Assembly (NCBI GenBank): GCA_026707665.1
Contig: JAPOWK010000084.1
Span: 1 to 64,000, forward strand
Length of the DNA stretch: 64,000 bases
DNA from: Chloroflexota bacterium
GTDB lineage: Bacteria > Chloroflexota > Anaerolineae > Aggregatilineales > Phototrophicaceae
Direction: 5' to 3'
In this document: one piece after another, positions 49,495 through 59,251 of the stretch
Numbering within the stretch: position 1 is the stretch's first letter
Layout: each line of letters begins with the position of its first letter
Made by a program: the position numbers and the translations under genes
Notes under the pieces: generated by a model
The model's input: the letters and a program-made list of their open reading frames with translations, nothing else
Database searches by the model: none
Told to the model about the DNA's origin: nothing

Positions 49495-50157
49495 TCATTC
49501 TGGCAAGAAATGCAGCTTTAAGCGATGGACAGTATGATGCAAGTCGGACAAGCCAAGGTGCTCCATCAACTGATCGGGACGCAAGTTGCCCCGGTCGCCG
49601 ACGGAAAGATGGGCGATGAGCTGGTCATTGCTATCGAGACGAAGTCGCAGTATAAGCGGCCTTATATCCATGACGCTTCGCTTGCGCCGCCGTACGCGGT
49701 CGACGATGATTGATTTTCGGCTGAGCAAGTCGTCTATCCTCCGCTGCACGTCTTGGTGGTCGATGTCATCCAGAAACTGAATGCGATATTCCGCATTGTC
49801 GACGAGCGAATGCAAAGTGGATGCGCGCGTATTGACCTCGACAATCGCGCCGATTGTTAAACCCTTCGGCGATACTGACAGCAAGCGTTCCCGTAATTCG
49901 TCTTCGCACAGGTCTATTTGCTCGCGCAGGGAAATCTCGAGTATCTCGCATTCGCTGGAGATGCCGAGCGGCAGCGGCATCGCAAGCGAAATGCGCGGAC
50001 GTGTGTTGAAGCCCTTCGTGTACAGTATCGGCAGGTCGGCGCGCCGCAGCACGCGCTCCCAGATTTTGGCGGTATCGAGATTGCTGGTGTATATCAGCGG
50101 ACCCGATTTGCCGAAGGTCACCCGAAGACGTTGCGCGACCGGCGATATATGGCTCAT
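49495..50157 (-). CDS. TIGR03936/DUF2344 radical SAM-linked protein
   Basis: 'RLRVTFGKSGPLIYTSNLDTAKIWERVLRRADLPILYTKGFNTRPRISLAMPLPLGISSECEILEI'. Confidence 0.87.
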   Translation of the reverse strand: MSHISPVAQRLRVTFGKSGPLIYTSNLDTAKIWERVLRRADLPILYTKGFNTRPRISLAMPLPLGISSECEILEISLREQIDLCEDELRERLLSVSPKGLTIGAIVEVNTRASTLHSLVDNAEYRIQFLDDIDHQDVQRRIDDLLSRKSIIVDRVRRRKRSVMDIRPLILRLRLDSNDQLIAHLSVGDRGNLRPDQLMEHLGLSDLHHTVHRLKLHFLPE

Positions 50158-50204
50158 TTGTTCGAAACTCTTTCTGGAAACTCTCAAGGCGCTACTGTAC
50201 AATA

Positions 50205-50714
50205 TTGTATGTGTTGGTGGCAGATGATGGAAGGCGGATGGGCCAGCAAGAGGAAACTAGCGGCGATACGAGGGGACTGCGCCCGCTTGCGCCAGGGCGC
50301 GCGGAACAGCGTGGCGTCTGGCTGAGTGTGCTGCTGCCATTTGCTCTCGTGTTGGTAACCGTGATCGCGATTGTCGGCACGATACTATCGCTGCGGTCTC
50401 CGGTGCAAGTGGCGGTGCTGGCGGACTCCATGCTGACGGTGCTGGTGCTATTTCCGCTGGTCTTGTGCACCTTTCCGTTGGTTATCTTGAGCCTGGTCTT
50501 GGTGGTTTTGCTCAACCGCTGGCGTCCGAAGTCGCGCTCGCCCTTGCGGCGTTTGGAAGCCTGGACAGCGCTGATGGAGCACAATATTGAGGGCTGGCTG
50601 GAAAATGTGGACGAACGCGTTTTGAATTGGGCGGTAAGGCTGGCGCCGCTTCGCGAATTGCTGACCACCTTTGACCCGCCCGCAGTTGAGTCAAGCGATG
50701 AGGGAAGCGAATGA
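50205..50714 (+). CDS. small membrane protein, unknown function
   Basis: 169-aa ORF with two hydrophobic segments; overlaps the next ORF by 4 bp. Start uncertain. Confidence 0.6.
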   Translation: MYVLVADDGRRMGQQEETSGDTRGLRPLAPGRAEQRGVWLSVLLPFALVLVTVIAIVGTILSLRSPVQVAVLADSMLTVLVLFPLVLCTFPLVILSLVLVVLLNRWRPKSRSPLRRLEAWTALMEHNIEGWLENVDERVLNWAVRLAPLRELLTTFDPPAVESSDEGSE

Positions 50715-50986
50715 GCACAACGAATAGCGACCAAAGTCAGGACAGCTTGCAGGACCGGAAAGGTCGCATCATACTCGCGGGCGCGGCCCTTGGCGCGGCG
50801 CTCGGCTTGCTTTCGAGCTATCTTTACACACGCGCGGCCGAAGAGAGCGACAATCCAGAGGCGGGCGCGCTGGGCTCAGTGTCGACGGGGCAAGCGCTCG
50901 CTGTGCTCTTGGCGATCATGGGCCTCGTGCGCCAGATAGCCGAATTGGGCAAACCGAATAAAGACGAGAAGTCGGGCAAGAAGTAA
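50711..50986 (+). CDS. small membrane protein, unknown function
   Basis: 91-aa ORF with two hydrophobic segments, translationally coupled (ATGA) to the upstream ORF. Confidence 0.6.
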   Translation: MSTTNSDQSQDSLQDRKGRIILAGAALGAALGLLSSYLYTRAAEESDNPEAGALGSVSTGQALAVLLAIMGLVRQIAELGKPNKDEKSGKK

Positions 50987-51077
50987 GTAATGCGCTGGCT
51001 TGTTGCATGCTCGGGGTCCGGTGTCCCGGCATTTGTAGCGCTTCAACGGGCGATCGTACAGATGCTGACCTAAGTCG

Positions 51078-52133
51078 TCATTGCACTTGAGCGATCAGAA
51101 CCGCGATAAAGTATGCGACAGAGGCGACCGCCAGTATCAGCAACACTACAATTAACACACTCGTAGCTCGTGACGAGCCCGCTGTCGGCGGTTCCGGTCC
51201 CCGAGAAACTGGCTCTACCTTTTGCGATGGCGCGCCGCGTCTGCCGAAATCACGTTGGGCGGAAACGGAGGCGGCTCGGTGTTCTATTCGGTGTGGTGTG
51301 TTCGTCGCATTGGCGGGCGATTCGCGCAGACAGAGTTCCGCCAGATAATGAGCGACCGCGGTCGGGGTGGATGTGGCATAGTCGGCTACATCATCGGCCA
51401 GAGTGCTATCTCTGTGGTGACCAATGCCAGTAACGAAGTAGGTTTTGCTTTGAATGACAGCTTCCGCAATTTCGAAGGAATCGAAGACGGCGAGATTCTC
51501 CGAGCGCCCGCCGCCGCGAATGATCGCGATCAGGTTTATGGCCGAGCTTTTGTCGAAGGCGTGAATGGCATCAACTATGGATTGGATTGCACGATCGCCT
51601 TCCAGAATGACGTATTTCCATTCAACTGGCGCTAGCACGCGGCGTTCGCCGGCGCTCTGATAGGCGTCCTCAAAATCGCCAATGGCGCGGCTACCTCGGC
51701 TGGTTATAATGCCGATCCGCCGAATGCGCGAGGGAGGCGTTCTCTTTTCTGGAGGATAGAGCCCCTGCGCGCGTAAGCGATCAACAGCAGGAGTTGCATC
51801 GACAGAATCGTCCGAAAGGCGCAGGTCGGTCACATTCATCTGCGCTTCGGCGCGATCTTCGTAGAAGTGAATGTCTCCGAAGACTTCGACATCGAGGTGA
51901 TTGCGAAGTTCAAGCGGTAAACGGCCCGCCTGCTCTGCGCGCATCATGCAGCGGATTCGCGTCTTGTCATCGACCAGATCGAAATAGACATGTCCCAAAT
52001 CCGACTTGAAATAACGGTCGATTCGGCCGCCAACCCAGAAGAATTGTTCCAGCGTCTCCGCCTCAACGATACTGCGGATCATTCGATTGACTTGACCGAT
52101 GCTGCGTCGGCGCGCGGAAGTGGGCGTGGTCAT
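51078..52133 (-). CDS. exodeoxyribonuclease VII large subunit-like protein, short, with C-terminal TM helix
   Basis: OB-fold N-terminus plus XseA core 'RRIGIITSRGSRAIGDF', 'IRGGGRSENLAVFDSFEIAEAVIQSKTYFVTGIGHHRDSTLADDVADYATSTPTAVAHYLAE'; ends in SVLIVVLLILAVASVAYFIAVLIAQVQ. Confidence 0.82.
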   Translation of the reverse strand: MTTPTSARRRSIGQVNRMIRSIVEAETLEQFFWVGGRIDRYFKSDLGHVYFDLVDDKTRIRCMMRAEQAGRLPLELRNHLDVEVFGDIHFYEDRAEAQMNVTDLRLSDDSVDATPAVDRLRAQGLYPPEKRTPPSRIRRIGIITSRGSRAIGDFEDAYQSAGERRVLAPVEWKYVILEGDRAIQSIVDAIHAFDKSSAINLIAIIRGGGRSENLAVFDSFEIAEAVIQSKTYFVTGIGHHRDSTLADDVADYATSTPTAVAHYLAELCLRESPANATNTPHRIEHRAASVSAQRDFGRRGAPSQKVEPVSRGPEPPTAGSSRATSVLIVVLLILAVASVAYFIAVLIAQVQ

Positions 52134-52159
52134 CTAATCTGGTCGTCGTCGCAGGCGGT

Positions 52160-54697
52160 CTATGATTGCGATTTCATGTATTGATCAAAGACAAACTTGA
52201 CTGGGTCCACACCTGGCGGAAGGATGACTTTGCGACTGCGACCGGCGCCGGGTTCTTCGCCGACCACGCCCCATTTTTCAAGCAGATCCATGATGCGCCC
52301 GGCTCTCGGATAGCCCAATCCGAGCCGCCGTTGAATCAGGGACGCGGATGCCTCGTCGCTCTCGACCACAAGCTTAAGCACGTCTTGCAGCATTGGATCC
52401 GTATCGGACATGAATTGACGGCGCTTCAGATCTGGCTCCCAAGGTCCTTTGTCTCTGGGCGGCGCCAAGCCGGCTTCTAGAAGCTGCGCCTGCTTTTCCT
52501 TCCAGTGTTCCACAACGACGCGGACATCATCCTCGGAGACGAAGCAGCCCTGGACTCGCTGTGGGTCGGCCGCGTCCGCAGACAGAAAGAGCATATCGCC
52601 GCTGCCGAGCAACTGTTCGGCCCCGACTCGGTCAATGATCACTCGCGAATCGGCGCCAGAGGCGACAGAGAAGGCGATCCGGGACGGGAAATTCGCTTTT
52701 ATCAAACCGGTGATCACATCGACGCTTGGCCTCTGTGTCGCAACCACCATGTGCATGCCGACGGCGCGCGCCATTTGCGCCAGCCGGGTGAGGGCGCGTT
52801 CCGTTTCATCGGGGTTGCTGAGCATCAAATCGCCGATCTCATCGATCAGAATCACCATGTATGGCAGCGGCGACGCAATTTCGCTCTTGGCAAGCTGCGC
52901 CTCGTTATACATGTGGATGTTTCTCGCGCCGCTTTCATTCAGCAGTTTGTAGCGGCGGTCCATTTCTCGCGTGCACCAGCGCAAGACACCGATGATGCGA
53001 TCGTGGTTGAGCTCCACTGGACCGAGCAAATGTGGAATGCCGTCGAATCGCGAGAGTTCCACCATCTTGGGATCCAGCATCACCAGTTGCAATTCGTCCG
53101 GCGGATATTGCATAAGCAGCGCTGTGGCGATCGCGCCCATGCAGACGGATTTTCCAGAACCGGTTGTGCCAGCAATGAGCAAGTGAGGCATCTGCGCCAG
53201 ATCAACGGATACCGGCTCACCGGTGACGTTTCTGCCAAGCGGAATCAGCAGCGGCCTACCTATGCTCGCCCGCTCCCGCTTGTATTCTTCGCTTTCCATT
53301 ACGTTTCGGAGCGCCACGATACCCGCTTTCTTGTTGGGCACCTCTATGCCCATGTAGTTGGTACCGGGGACCGGCGTCTCCATCCGCAGTCGCTTGGCGG
53401 CGAGGGCCAGCGAAAGGTCACGCGCATAGGAGGCGATTCTGCTCATTCGCACACGGTCGCTGCCGTCTTCCTTGTGCGGCTGTAAGGCGTAGCGTGTGAC
53501 TGTCGGTCCTACTTGCACATCGATAACGGTTGTCTCGAGATCGAATTCCAGCAGTGTATTCTGAATTAACTTCGCGTTGTGATTGGTCTCTTCTTTATCA
53601 GGCAAGATCAGGTCGGTAAGGGTCAAGCAATCGATGTGCGGCAGGGAGTCCAGCCATACATCCCGCCTGACCGCATTCTCCGCGCCCGCCGTATCCCTGT
53701 GAAATTGGCTGTCGTCAGGCGACAGCGTCGCTTGGTCGGCGGCATTTCCGCGATCGCGATTGCCCATGGCGGAGGCTTCCGCCGGCGCAGGACTATCGAC
53801 GCCTGATTCAAGCGATTCCTTTTGATTGCGCGAAGCGGGACGCCCGGAGCGCACTCTCGCCACGCCATTTTCTTTCTCAGGCAGAGACCGGCCGTCTGGG
53901 TGTGCCGGCTCCGGTACGCTTGCTGGATTTGGCCGGATTCTCATGACCTGAGCGCGAAAAGCGGAGGATCCAGCGAGACGATGGTAGATTGCACGCGATT
54001 CGTCGTCTTCCGCAATGGACTGGGGCGCTTTCGTCGAGAGTTCGCTATAGAGCTGCAGCTTCCCGCCAACCTTCGTCAATACCGACGCGATATGCCTCCG
54101 CCGCAAACCTACTGTCACAATTGCGCAGATACCTATGAGCCCCCCAAAAAACACCAACGCGGCTTGCCGACCGAGTATCCAGAATATCGGATAGCTCAAA
54201 CCCCAGCCGATTAAACCACCGCCTTGCCCTGCGCGAGCCAGGGCACGCAACTCGCTGTCACTGTTGGCCAAATGCAGAATGGCGAGGATCGAGAGAAATA
54301 TGATCTCCAAAGCCAGCATTCTCGCGGAGCTAACGCGGAAGCGGAGGCCGGATTTTGGGAGCCAAAGCGCGATGCCAAAGGCAAACAGGGCGGAAGCAAC
54401 AAAGATCGCGCCATCGCCGAACAGTGCGGTCAACATGTCCGCCCAGGTCACCGCTACCAGCGCGTCGGAAGCGATGTAAAGCGAAATGAAGGACAAAATT
54501 CCAAATACGATAAGGGCGAAGCCAACCACTTCGTTCATCCAAGGCGGCACGCTATCTTTGAGGTCTTCCCAAAAATCGAAGTCCGGCTTCAGGTCATCCA
54601 GGGGCTTGATGACATCTTCCGCCGCGGCCGCCAAGGGGCGTTCAGCCAAGACTTCGGCAGAATGCAGCGCCTCTGGCTCGAGTGTCTCTCGTTCCAC
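52160..54697 (-). CDS. ftsK: FtsK/SpoIIIE DNA translocase
   Basis: N-terminal TM segments; 'PHLLIAGTTGSGKSVCMGAI' Walker A; 'MLDPKMVELSRFDGIPHLLGPV'; gamma winged-helix domain 'ASASLIQRRLGLGYPRAGRIMDLLEKWGVVG'. Confidence 0.95.
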   Translation of the reverse strand: MERETLEPEALHSAEVLAERPLAAAAEDVIKPLDDLKPDFDFWEDLKDSVPPWMNEVVGFALIVFGILSFISLYIASDALVAVTWADMLTALFGDGAIFVASALFAFGIALWLPKSGLRFRVSSARMLALEIIFLSILAILHLANSDSELRALARAGQGGGLIGWGLSYPIFWILGRQAALVFFGGLIGICAIVTVGLRRRHIASVLTKVGGKLQLYSELSTKAPQSIAEDDESRAIYHRLAGSSAFRAQVMRIRPNPASVPEPAHPDGRSLPEKENGVARVRSGRPASRNQKESLESGVDSPAPAEASAMGNRDRGNAADQATLSPDDSQFHRDTAGAENAVRRDVWLDSLPHIDCLTLTDLILPDKEETNHNAKLIQNTLLEFDLETTVIDVQVGPTVTRYALQPHKEDGSDRVRMSRIASYARDLSLALAAKRLRMETPVPGTNYMGIEVPNKKAGIVALRNVMESEEYKRERASIGRPLLIPLGRNVTGEPVSVDLAQMPHLLIAGTTGSGKSVCMGAIATALLMQYPPDELQLVMLDPKMVELSRFDGIPHLLGPVELNHDRIIGVLRWCTREMDRRYKLLNESGARNIHMYNEAQLAKSEIASPLPYMVILIDEIGDLMLSNPDETERALTRLAQMARAVGMHMVVATQRPSVDVITGLIKANFPSRIAFSVASGADSRVIIDRVGAEQLLGSGDMLFLSADAADPQRVQGCFVSEDDVRVVVEHWKEKQAQLLEAGLAPPRDKGPWEPDLKRRQFMSDTDPMLQDVLKLVVESDEASASLIQRRLGLGYPRAGRIMDLLEKWGVVGEEPGAGRSRKVILPPGVDPVKFVFDQYMKSQS

Positions 54698-54848
54698 AAT
54701 TCAATCCGCTTATGCGCAATTCCAATTCTGACACTAGTATAGACAGATTCAAGGTTTGCTATGTCGGAAATCACTGGCAAAACAGGTTGGCGCGACTGGA
54801 ATCTGCGATTGGTGATGCCACAATGAAATCGCAGTCGGCTTTGAGGAT

Positions 54849-56768
54849 TCAATCCAGCAGCGTCTGTTCTTGCTTCAATATCAAGTCGGTCACGGCGAGA
54901 ATCGCAATGCGCTGTTTGCGATAGAGGTCGGCTTCACTCATACTCAAGCTCCGCGCTACTTCGCGAACTTTTCGGTTTTCGAGAAAACGGAGCTGCAAAA
55001 TGTTGTACAAGGTCCATTCGGGGCTCAGCAATTTGCGCTCGCCCTCGGGCTTCAGGGATGCAATTGCCTCTGCAAGCAGTTTTCGCAGCGCATTCACCGG
55101 CGTCTCTTCGCCATTTTGCATGCGGCTCTGCACGGCTCTCAGCATGATCATATTGCTCTGTGTGATGCCCGATCCGCCCCAGTAGTGCCTCAATGCGGCG
55201 CGCACTTGCTCAAAGAGCTCGTCGCGATCGGGCAAAGCGTCGATGCGTGGCGGATGCACATCCGATTGTCGGTATTCGACCTGCACCGCCCGCGAACGCG
55301 TCATCTGCAGTTGCGGCAGCAAACCTTCCAGCAGGTTAAACATTTCCGCTTGCAGATGCATATCATCGAGGCTTGTTTCAACCCGATTGACAAATGCCTC
55401 GAGGTAACCGCCCGGCGCCGCCAGTTCATCGCGCAGCGCCGCTTCGCTGTTCAACAAGCCAAGAAGACCGATGGTCAGCGACTCCGTGCCGTTGCCGCTC
55501 GCCCGACTGCTGCGCAATGGCACCAGCGCGAATTCGCCCCAGGCGAGATATCCAGGATCGGGCCGCGCCTTGCTCCGTATCGAGGCTTGCCTTAAGAGCT
55601 CGCTATCATTCAAGAGGCTTGCTTCGTCAAAATCAGCTGATCCAACCCGGCTTACCATCTCGGGCTTAGCGCCCGCGAGGCTGATGACGAAAGCCTGGTC
55701 GATGCGAAGGTAATCGCAAATGGATTCGGTCGTTGCCAGGATCAGTTGAGAAAGATCGGTGTGGGTCAAAACGCGGTCGCTGAGGGTCTGCAACTTGGTG
55801 ATCTGTTCGTCGTCCTCGTCGCGGTAGATGAAAAACTTTTCGAAGTATGGCAAGGCGAGAGAGACGAACCACTGCCACAGCAAGACGGCCGCGACAACGG
55901 CGGGCGGTGTAAACGCTTCACCGGGCAAACTCAGGATGCGGGTGGCTTGCGCCGTGAAGTTGACCACTGCCAGCGCGATAAGCCCGGTCGCGGGACCACG
56001 CAAAAGAAAATCAAGCAATTGCTTTTTTACCAGGCGATCAGGTCTGTCGGAGCCGAAAAAGTAAAGCGGGTACGACAAGAAAAAGAGCATGAGGATGATG
56101 ATGACGTTGGCCGTATTGATCACCAGCAAGCCGAACAATGAAAATTCGTCACCCGGCTTCAGCAGTACCGAATAGGGAAATATCCCCAATGCAGGCGTCA
56201 GGAACGCGATCTGCAAATAAGCCATTCGCCGGGCGCTCGCTTGTGTCAGGCATCGCTTGCGCGCGCGCTGCACATTAAAGAAGGCGAATGCATTGGCAAG
56301 TAGGAAATAAAGCGAATAGATTAAGAATACAGGACCGGCCTGAATACTCACCGATTCTTGCGCGGCGACTACCTGGACGAGCGAATCGGAAAAAGCGACG
56401 GAGAGCAGGAATGCGGCGCCAATCAGATAGAGCAGGCGGATCACGCGCTTTCGCCGGCCGCGCGATGGCAAACCGGTCGTCGCCAGCAGCGCGTCTGACA
56501 AGTGATACATCGCGGCCGGTATAAAGGCGATGCCCGTCCACTGCAGGCGCGAGGCAATCTCGTGCGCAGCGTTGTCCGGCTCAAGCGAGATGAAGGCGTC
56601 GGCCACATAGGCGGCGGCTACACAAGCCAAAACGACAGCCGATGTCTTGGCGACTCGATTATTCAGGTTCCGAGTCAAATTGAATAGCAGAAGGGAAACC
56701 GCGATGATGGCGTTGCCCGCGGTCAAGGTCTCATTGATGGTCAAAAGCAAGGTCGTGAGTATGCTCAA
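54849..56768 (-). CDS. membrane sensor (N-terminal 7TM-like module, GAF-like domain, C-terminal HTH)
   Basis: N-terminal third strongly hydrophobic; middle 'LSQLILATTESICDYLRIDQAFVISL' GAF-like; C-terminal 'EWTLYNILQLRFLENRKVREVARSLSMSEADLYRKQRIAILAVTDLI' HTH-like; no His-kinase motifs seen. Confidence 0.7.
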   Translation of the reverse strand: MSILTTLLLTINETLTAGNAIIAVSLLLFNLTRNLNNRVAKTSAVVLACVAAAYVADAFISLEPDNAAHEIASRLQWTGIAFIPAAMYHLSDALLATTGLPSRGRRKRVIRLLYLIGAAFLLSVAFSDSLVQVVAAQESVSIQAGPVFLIYSLYFLLANAFAFFNVQRARKRCLTQASARRMAYLQIAFLTPALGIFPYSVLLKPGDEFSLFGLLVINTANVIIILMLFFLSYPLYFFGSDRPDRLVKKQLLDFLLRGPATGLIALAVVNFTAQATRILSLPGEAFTPPAVVAAVLLWQWFVSLALPYFEKFFIYRDEDDEQITKLQTLSDRVLTHTDLSQLILATTESICDYLRIDQAFVISLAGAKPEMVSRVGSADFDEASLLNDSELLRQASIRSKARPDPGYLAWGEFALVPLRSSRASGNGTESLTIGLLGLLNSEAALRDELAAPGGYLEAFVNRVETSLDDMHLQAEMFNLLEGLLPQLQMTRSRAVQVEYRQSDVHPPRIDALPDRDELFEQVRAALRHYWGGSGITQSNMIMLRAVQSRMQNGEETPVNALRKLLAEAIASLKPEGERKLLSPEWTLYNILQLRFLENRKVREVARSLSMSEADLYRKQRIAILAVTDLILKQEQTLLD

Positions 56769-56839
56769 CTCAGGTCCCTATGCGCTGTCACTCTGTAGAT
56801 CCAAGTAAGTTATGAGAATTCTGCTTCGCCGCTATGTCA

Positions 56840-56919
56840 CCCCATCCCCCGGCCCCTGTTCACCCCTCGGTCCCCCCGCTCAACGGGGGGCGGACTTCCA
56901 GCGAGCTAGGGAAGGGGAG
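56840..56919 (-). repeat. intergenic dispersed repeat, copy B (inverted relative to copy A)
   Basis: ccccatcccccggcccc...ccagcgagctagggaaggggag; the ends are the reverse complement of 31461-31504, with an internal segment containing ccccccg-ctcaa-cgggggg. Confidence 0.75.
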
Positions 56920-57004
56920 ATCGTTGGCGAGGCTGTTTCTCGCACGACTAACATGGACCTACTTCTGTTAACCAGTTTAGCAAAAATCAGATTCGGCGAT
57001 GAGC

Positions 57005-57568
57005 CTAAATGGACAGGCTGAAGAAGAGCGCAATCTCACGGTTGGCGAAATGGTGGTCATTGAAGCCACAGAAACTGAAGCCCAGCGCCTTGGCAAACAG
57101 AATGCAGGGAAAGTTGGTCGTGGGAATCTCAAAGAGGATCTGCCTCAAGTGGTATTCGCTCGCCCACAGACGCGCGACGTTTACCAGGCGCGATCCTATG
57201 CTGCGGCGGCGGTAGGGTCGGTCGATCACGATATCTTGAAGATAGGCGACCTGGCTTGACGGATCCACCCGCATCGAGACGTAGCCGAGAATATGATTGC
57301 TGCTCTTGTCTTGGACAACAACAAAACAAAAGTTCTGCCGCAACGTCCATTCGAGCTGCTGCGGATCGGTTACATGCCGAGAATCCAATTGGCGCGGCAG
57401 CCGCTGTTTTCGGCAGCTGACCTGGACCTCGTCGGCCGCTTCCTGCACGGTCATTTGCCACACATGTTCGCTATGAAAGTCGCTGTCCAGCGCCAGGCAG
57501 TAGGGGATATCGGTATCGACGCCATCGCGAAATATCAGTTGAGCGGTGTCAATTCCGGCAGCTTGCAT
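57005..57568 (-). CDS. GNAT-family N-acetyltransferase
   Basis: 'YLQDIVIDRPYRRRSIGSRLVNVARLWASEYHLRQILFEI...NFPCILFAKALGFSFCGFND'; ATG at 57568. Confidence 0.82.
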   Translation of the reverse strand: MQAAGIDTAQLIFRDGVDTDIPYCLALDSDFHSEHVWQMTVQEAADEVQVSCRKQRLPRQLDSRHVTDPQQLEWTLRQNFCFVVVQDKSSNHILGYVSMRVDPSSQVAYLQDIVIDRPYRRRSIGSRLVNVARLWASEYHLRQILFEIPTTNFPCILFAKALGFSFCGFNDHHFANREIALFFSLSI

Positions 57569-57622
57569 GGCTCTTGCGCTCCAAAGGGCTCGGAGATTGC
57601 GGACCCCAGACCGGCCGCAATC

Positions 57623-57667
57623 AAATAAAATTATGACCCCAATCACGCAATTCGTGTGGGGTCATAA
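57623..57667 (-). terminator. intrinsic terminator downstream of rpoD
   Basis: Minus strand TTATGACCCCA-CACG...CGTG-TGGGGTCATAA (11-bp perfect outer stem, 57667..57631) followed by TTTTATTT. Confidence 0.7.
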
Positions 57668-57710
57668 GAGGGAATTTGTAGATTGCTTCAATCGTGCAGG
57701 CTGCTGGACG

Positions 57711-59018
57711 CTATACCTCGTATAGATAGTCCTTGAGAATTACATGGGCAGAAGATTGGCGCAGGCGATTCAATGCTTGCGCTTCCAATTGGCGGACGCG
57801 CTCCCGGGTCACGCCGATTGTTTGCCCGACTTCTTCCAGCGTGTAAACGCGCCCATCGGCGAGCCCGTAACGCAAGCGCAAAATCTGCGCTTCACGATCC
57901 GGCAGCTTGTCCAGTGCCTGCTGCAACTGCACGTGCAGCAGATGAGTCGCGACCTCTTCCGATGGCGCCGGGCTGTTACTATCTTCGACAAAGTCGCCAA
58001 AGGTGGAATCGCCTTCGTCGTCGATTGGCGTTTCCAGGCTCACGGGTCGGCGCGAAATCTCCAGCAGGTTTTCTACCTTGTCCGGCGTTGTATCCATACC
58101 CAGAGCCAATTCATCGATTTTGGGCTCGCGTCCCAGTTCCTGCAGCAACTGCAGCTGTACGCGGCGCATCCGGTTCAATTGGTCGCCCATGTGCACCGGG
58201 ACGCGAATCGTTCGGCCCTGATCGGCGACAGCTCGGCTAACCGCTTGCCGGATCCACCAGGTGGCGTAGGTGCTGAACTTGTGGCCGCGCTGATATTCAA
58301 ATTTGTTGGTGGCGCGAATGAGCCCGATATTGCCCTCTTGAATCAGATCGAGGAAGGGAACGCCGCGGCCGATATATTTCTTGGCCACGCTGATGACGAG
58401 ACGCGCGTTGGCGCGGATCAAATGCTCTTGCGCCTTTTCTCCATCCAGCATCGTCGCGCGCAGCCCTTGTTCTTCGCTCCAACTGAGCTCAAGAACATGC
58501 TGATCCTCGCAGTCTTCGAGCCGGACTCGGGCGAACTCGGCCGCCTCCATGCGCTTCGCCAGCATCACTTCTTCCGCCGCGGTCAAAAGCGGAACACGGC
58601 CTGCTTCTTTCAAGTAGAGGCCCACTACATCGTCGGTGTCGAGCGCGGCTTGATAGCCCGCATCCGCCGTCAAGTCCTTTTTTAAGACATGGAGCAGGGC
58701 ATCGCGTTCGTCTTCTTCCTCGTCGTCAGCGTCCGCAGGCAAGGTATCGGAATGGGGCTTAACGTCCTTTTGCTCTTCCTCATCCGCGCTCTCCTGGACG
58801 GGCTTGGCCGGTCCGGGGATGACTTCAATCCCGGCTTCGAGCAAGCTATCCATGAGATCGTCAAGCAATGCGACATCGCCTTCGACGTCTGGCATTAGCT
58901 CGAGGATGTCGCTGTAAGTGACAAAACCTTGACTGTTTGACTTTTCGACTAGCTGCTTCCGCAACTCTTCGCGCTGCGTCAAATTACTGACGTTTTCCAA
59001 TACCGCTACCACAGACAT
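57711..59018 (-). CDS. rpoD: RNA polymerase primary sigma factor (sigma70)
   Basis: 'HLIRANARLVISVAKKYIGRGVPFLDLIQEGNIGLIRATNKFEYQRGHKFSTYATWWIRQAVSRAVADQGRTIRVPVHM', region 4 'EVGQTIGVTRERVRQLEAQALNRLR'. Confidence 0.94.
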   Translation of the reverse strand: MSVVAVLENVSNLTQREELRKQLVEKSNSQGFVTYSDILELMPDVEGDVALLDDLMDSLLEAGIEVIPGPAKPVQESADEEEQKDVKPHSDTLPADADDEEEDERDALLHVLKKDLTADAGYQAALDTDDVVGLYLKEAGRVPLLTAAEEVMLAKRMEAAEFARVRLEDCEDQHVLELSWSEEQGLRATMLDGEKAQEHLIRANARLVISVAKKYIGRGVPFLDLIQEGNIGLIRATNKFEYQRGHKFSTYATWWIRQAVSRAVADQGRTIRVPVHMGDQLNRMRRVQLQLLQELGREPKIDELALGMDTTPDKVENLLEISRRPVSLETPIDDEGDSTFGDFVEDSNSPAPSEEVATHLLHVQLQQALDKLPDREAQILRLRYGLADGRVYTLEEVGQTIGVTRERVRQLEAQALNRLRQSSAHVILKDYLYEV

Positions 59019-59251
59019 GCCTTTCCACTTCAGAACGCTATCCAACGACTAACGAGGCAGACGCAATCTAACCTAAATCCCATTTTCGGGCAAATGAGAT
59101 CGCGCGCTGAAAACTCAAATGTCCATGCTTCGCCATTCACATTGGTATACAGCGCTATGCGACAAGGTTCTTGCGCGCAACGCGCTGTTATTCACAAATT
59201 GAATCTAAGCAAACCAAGAGAATGACTATTAGTTCGTCCTGCTCCAGGAAC

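Noticed and set aside
52505-53485. 326-aa plus-strand ORF opposite ftsK
   Set aside because: Antisense shadow of conserved FtsK motor-domain sequence.
57631-57667. Perfect 11-bp inverted repeat TTATGACCCCA/TGGGGTCATAA as a regulator operator or mobile element end
   Set aside because: Position directly downstream of rpoD and the following TTTTATTT on the minus strand are explained by an intrinsic terminator.
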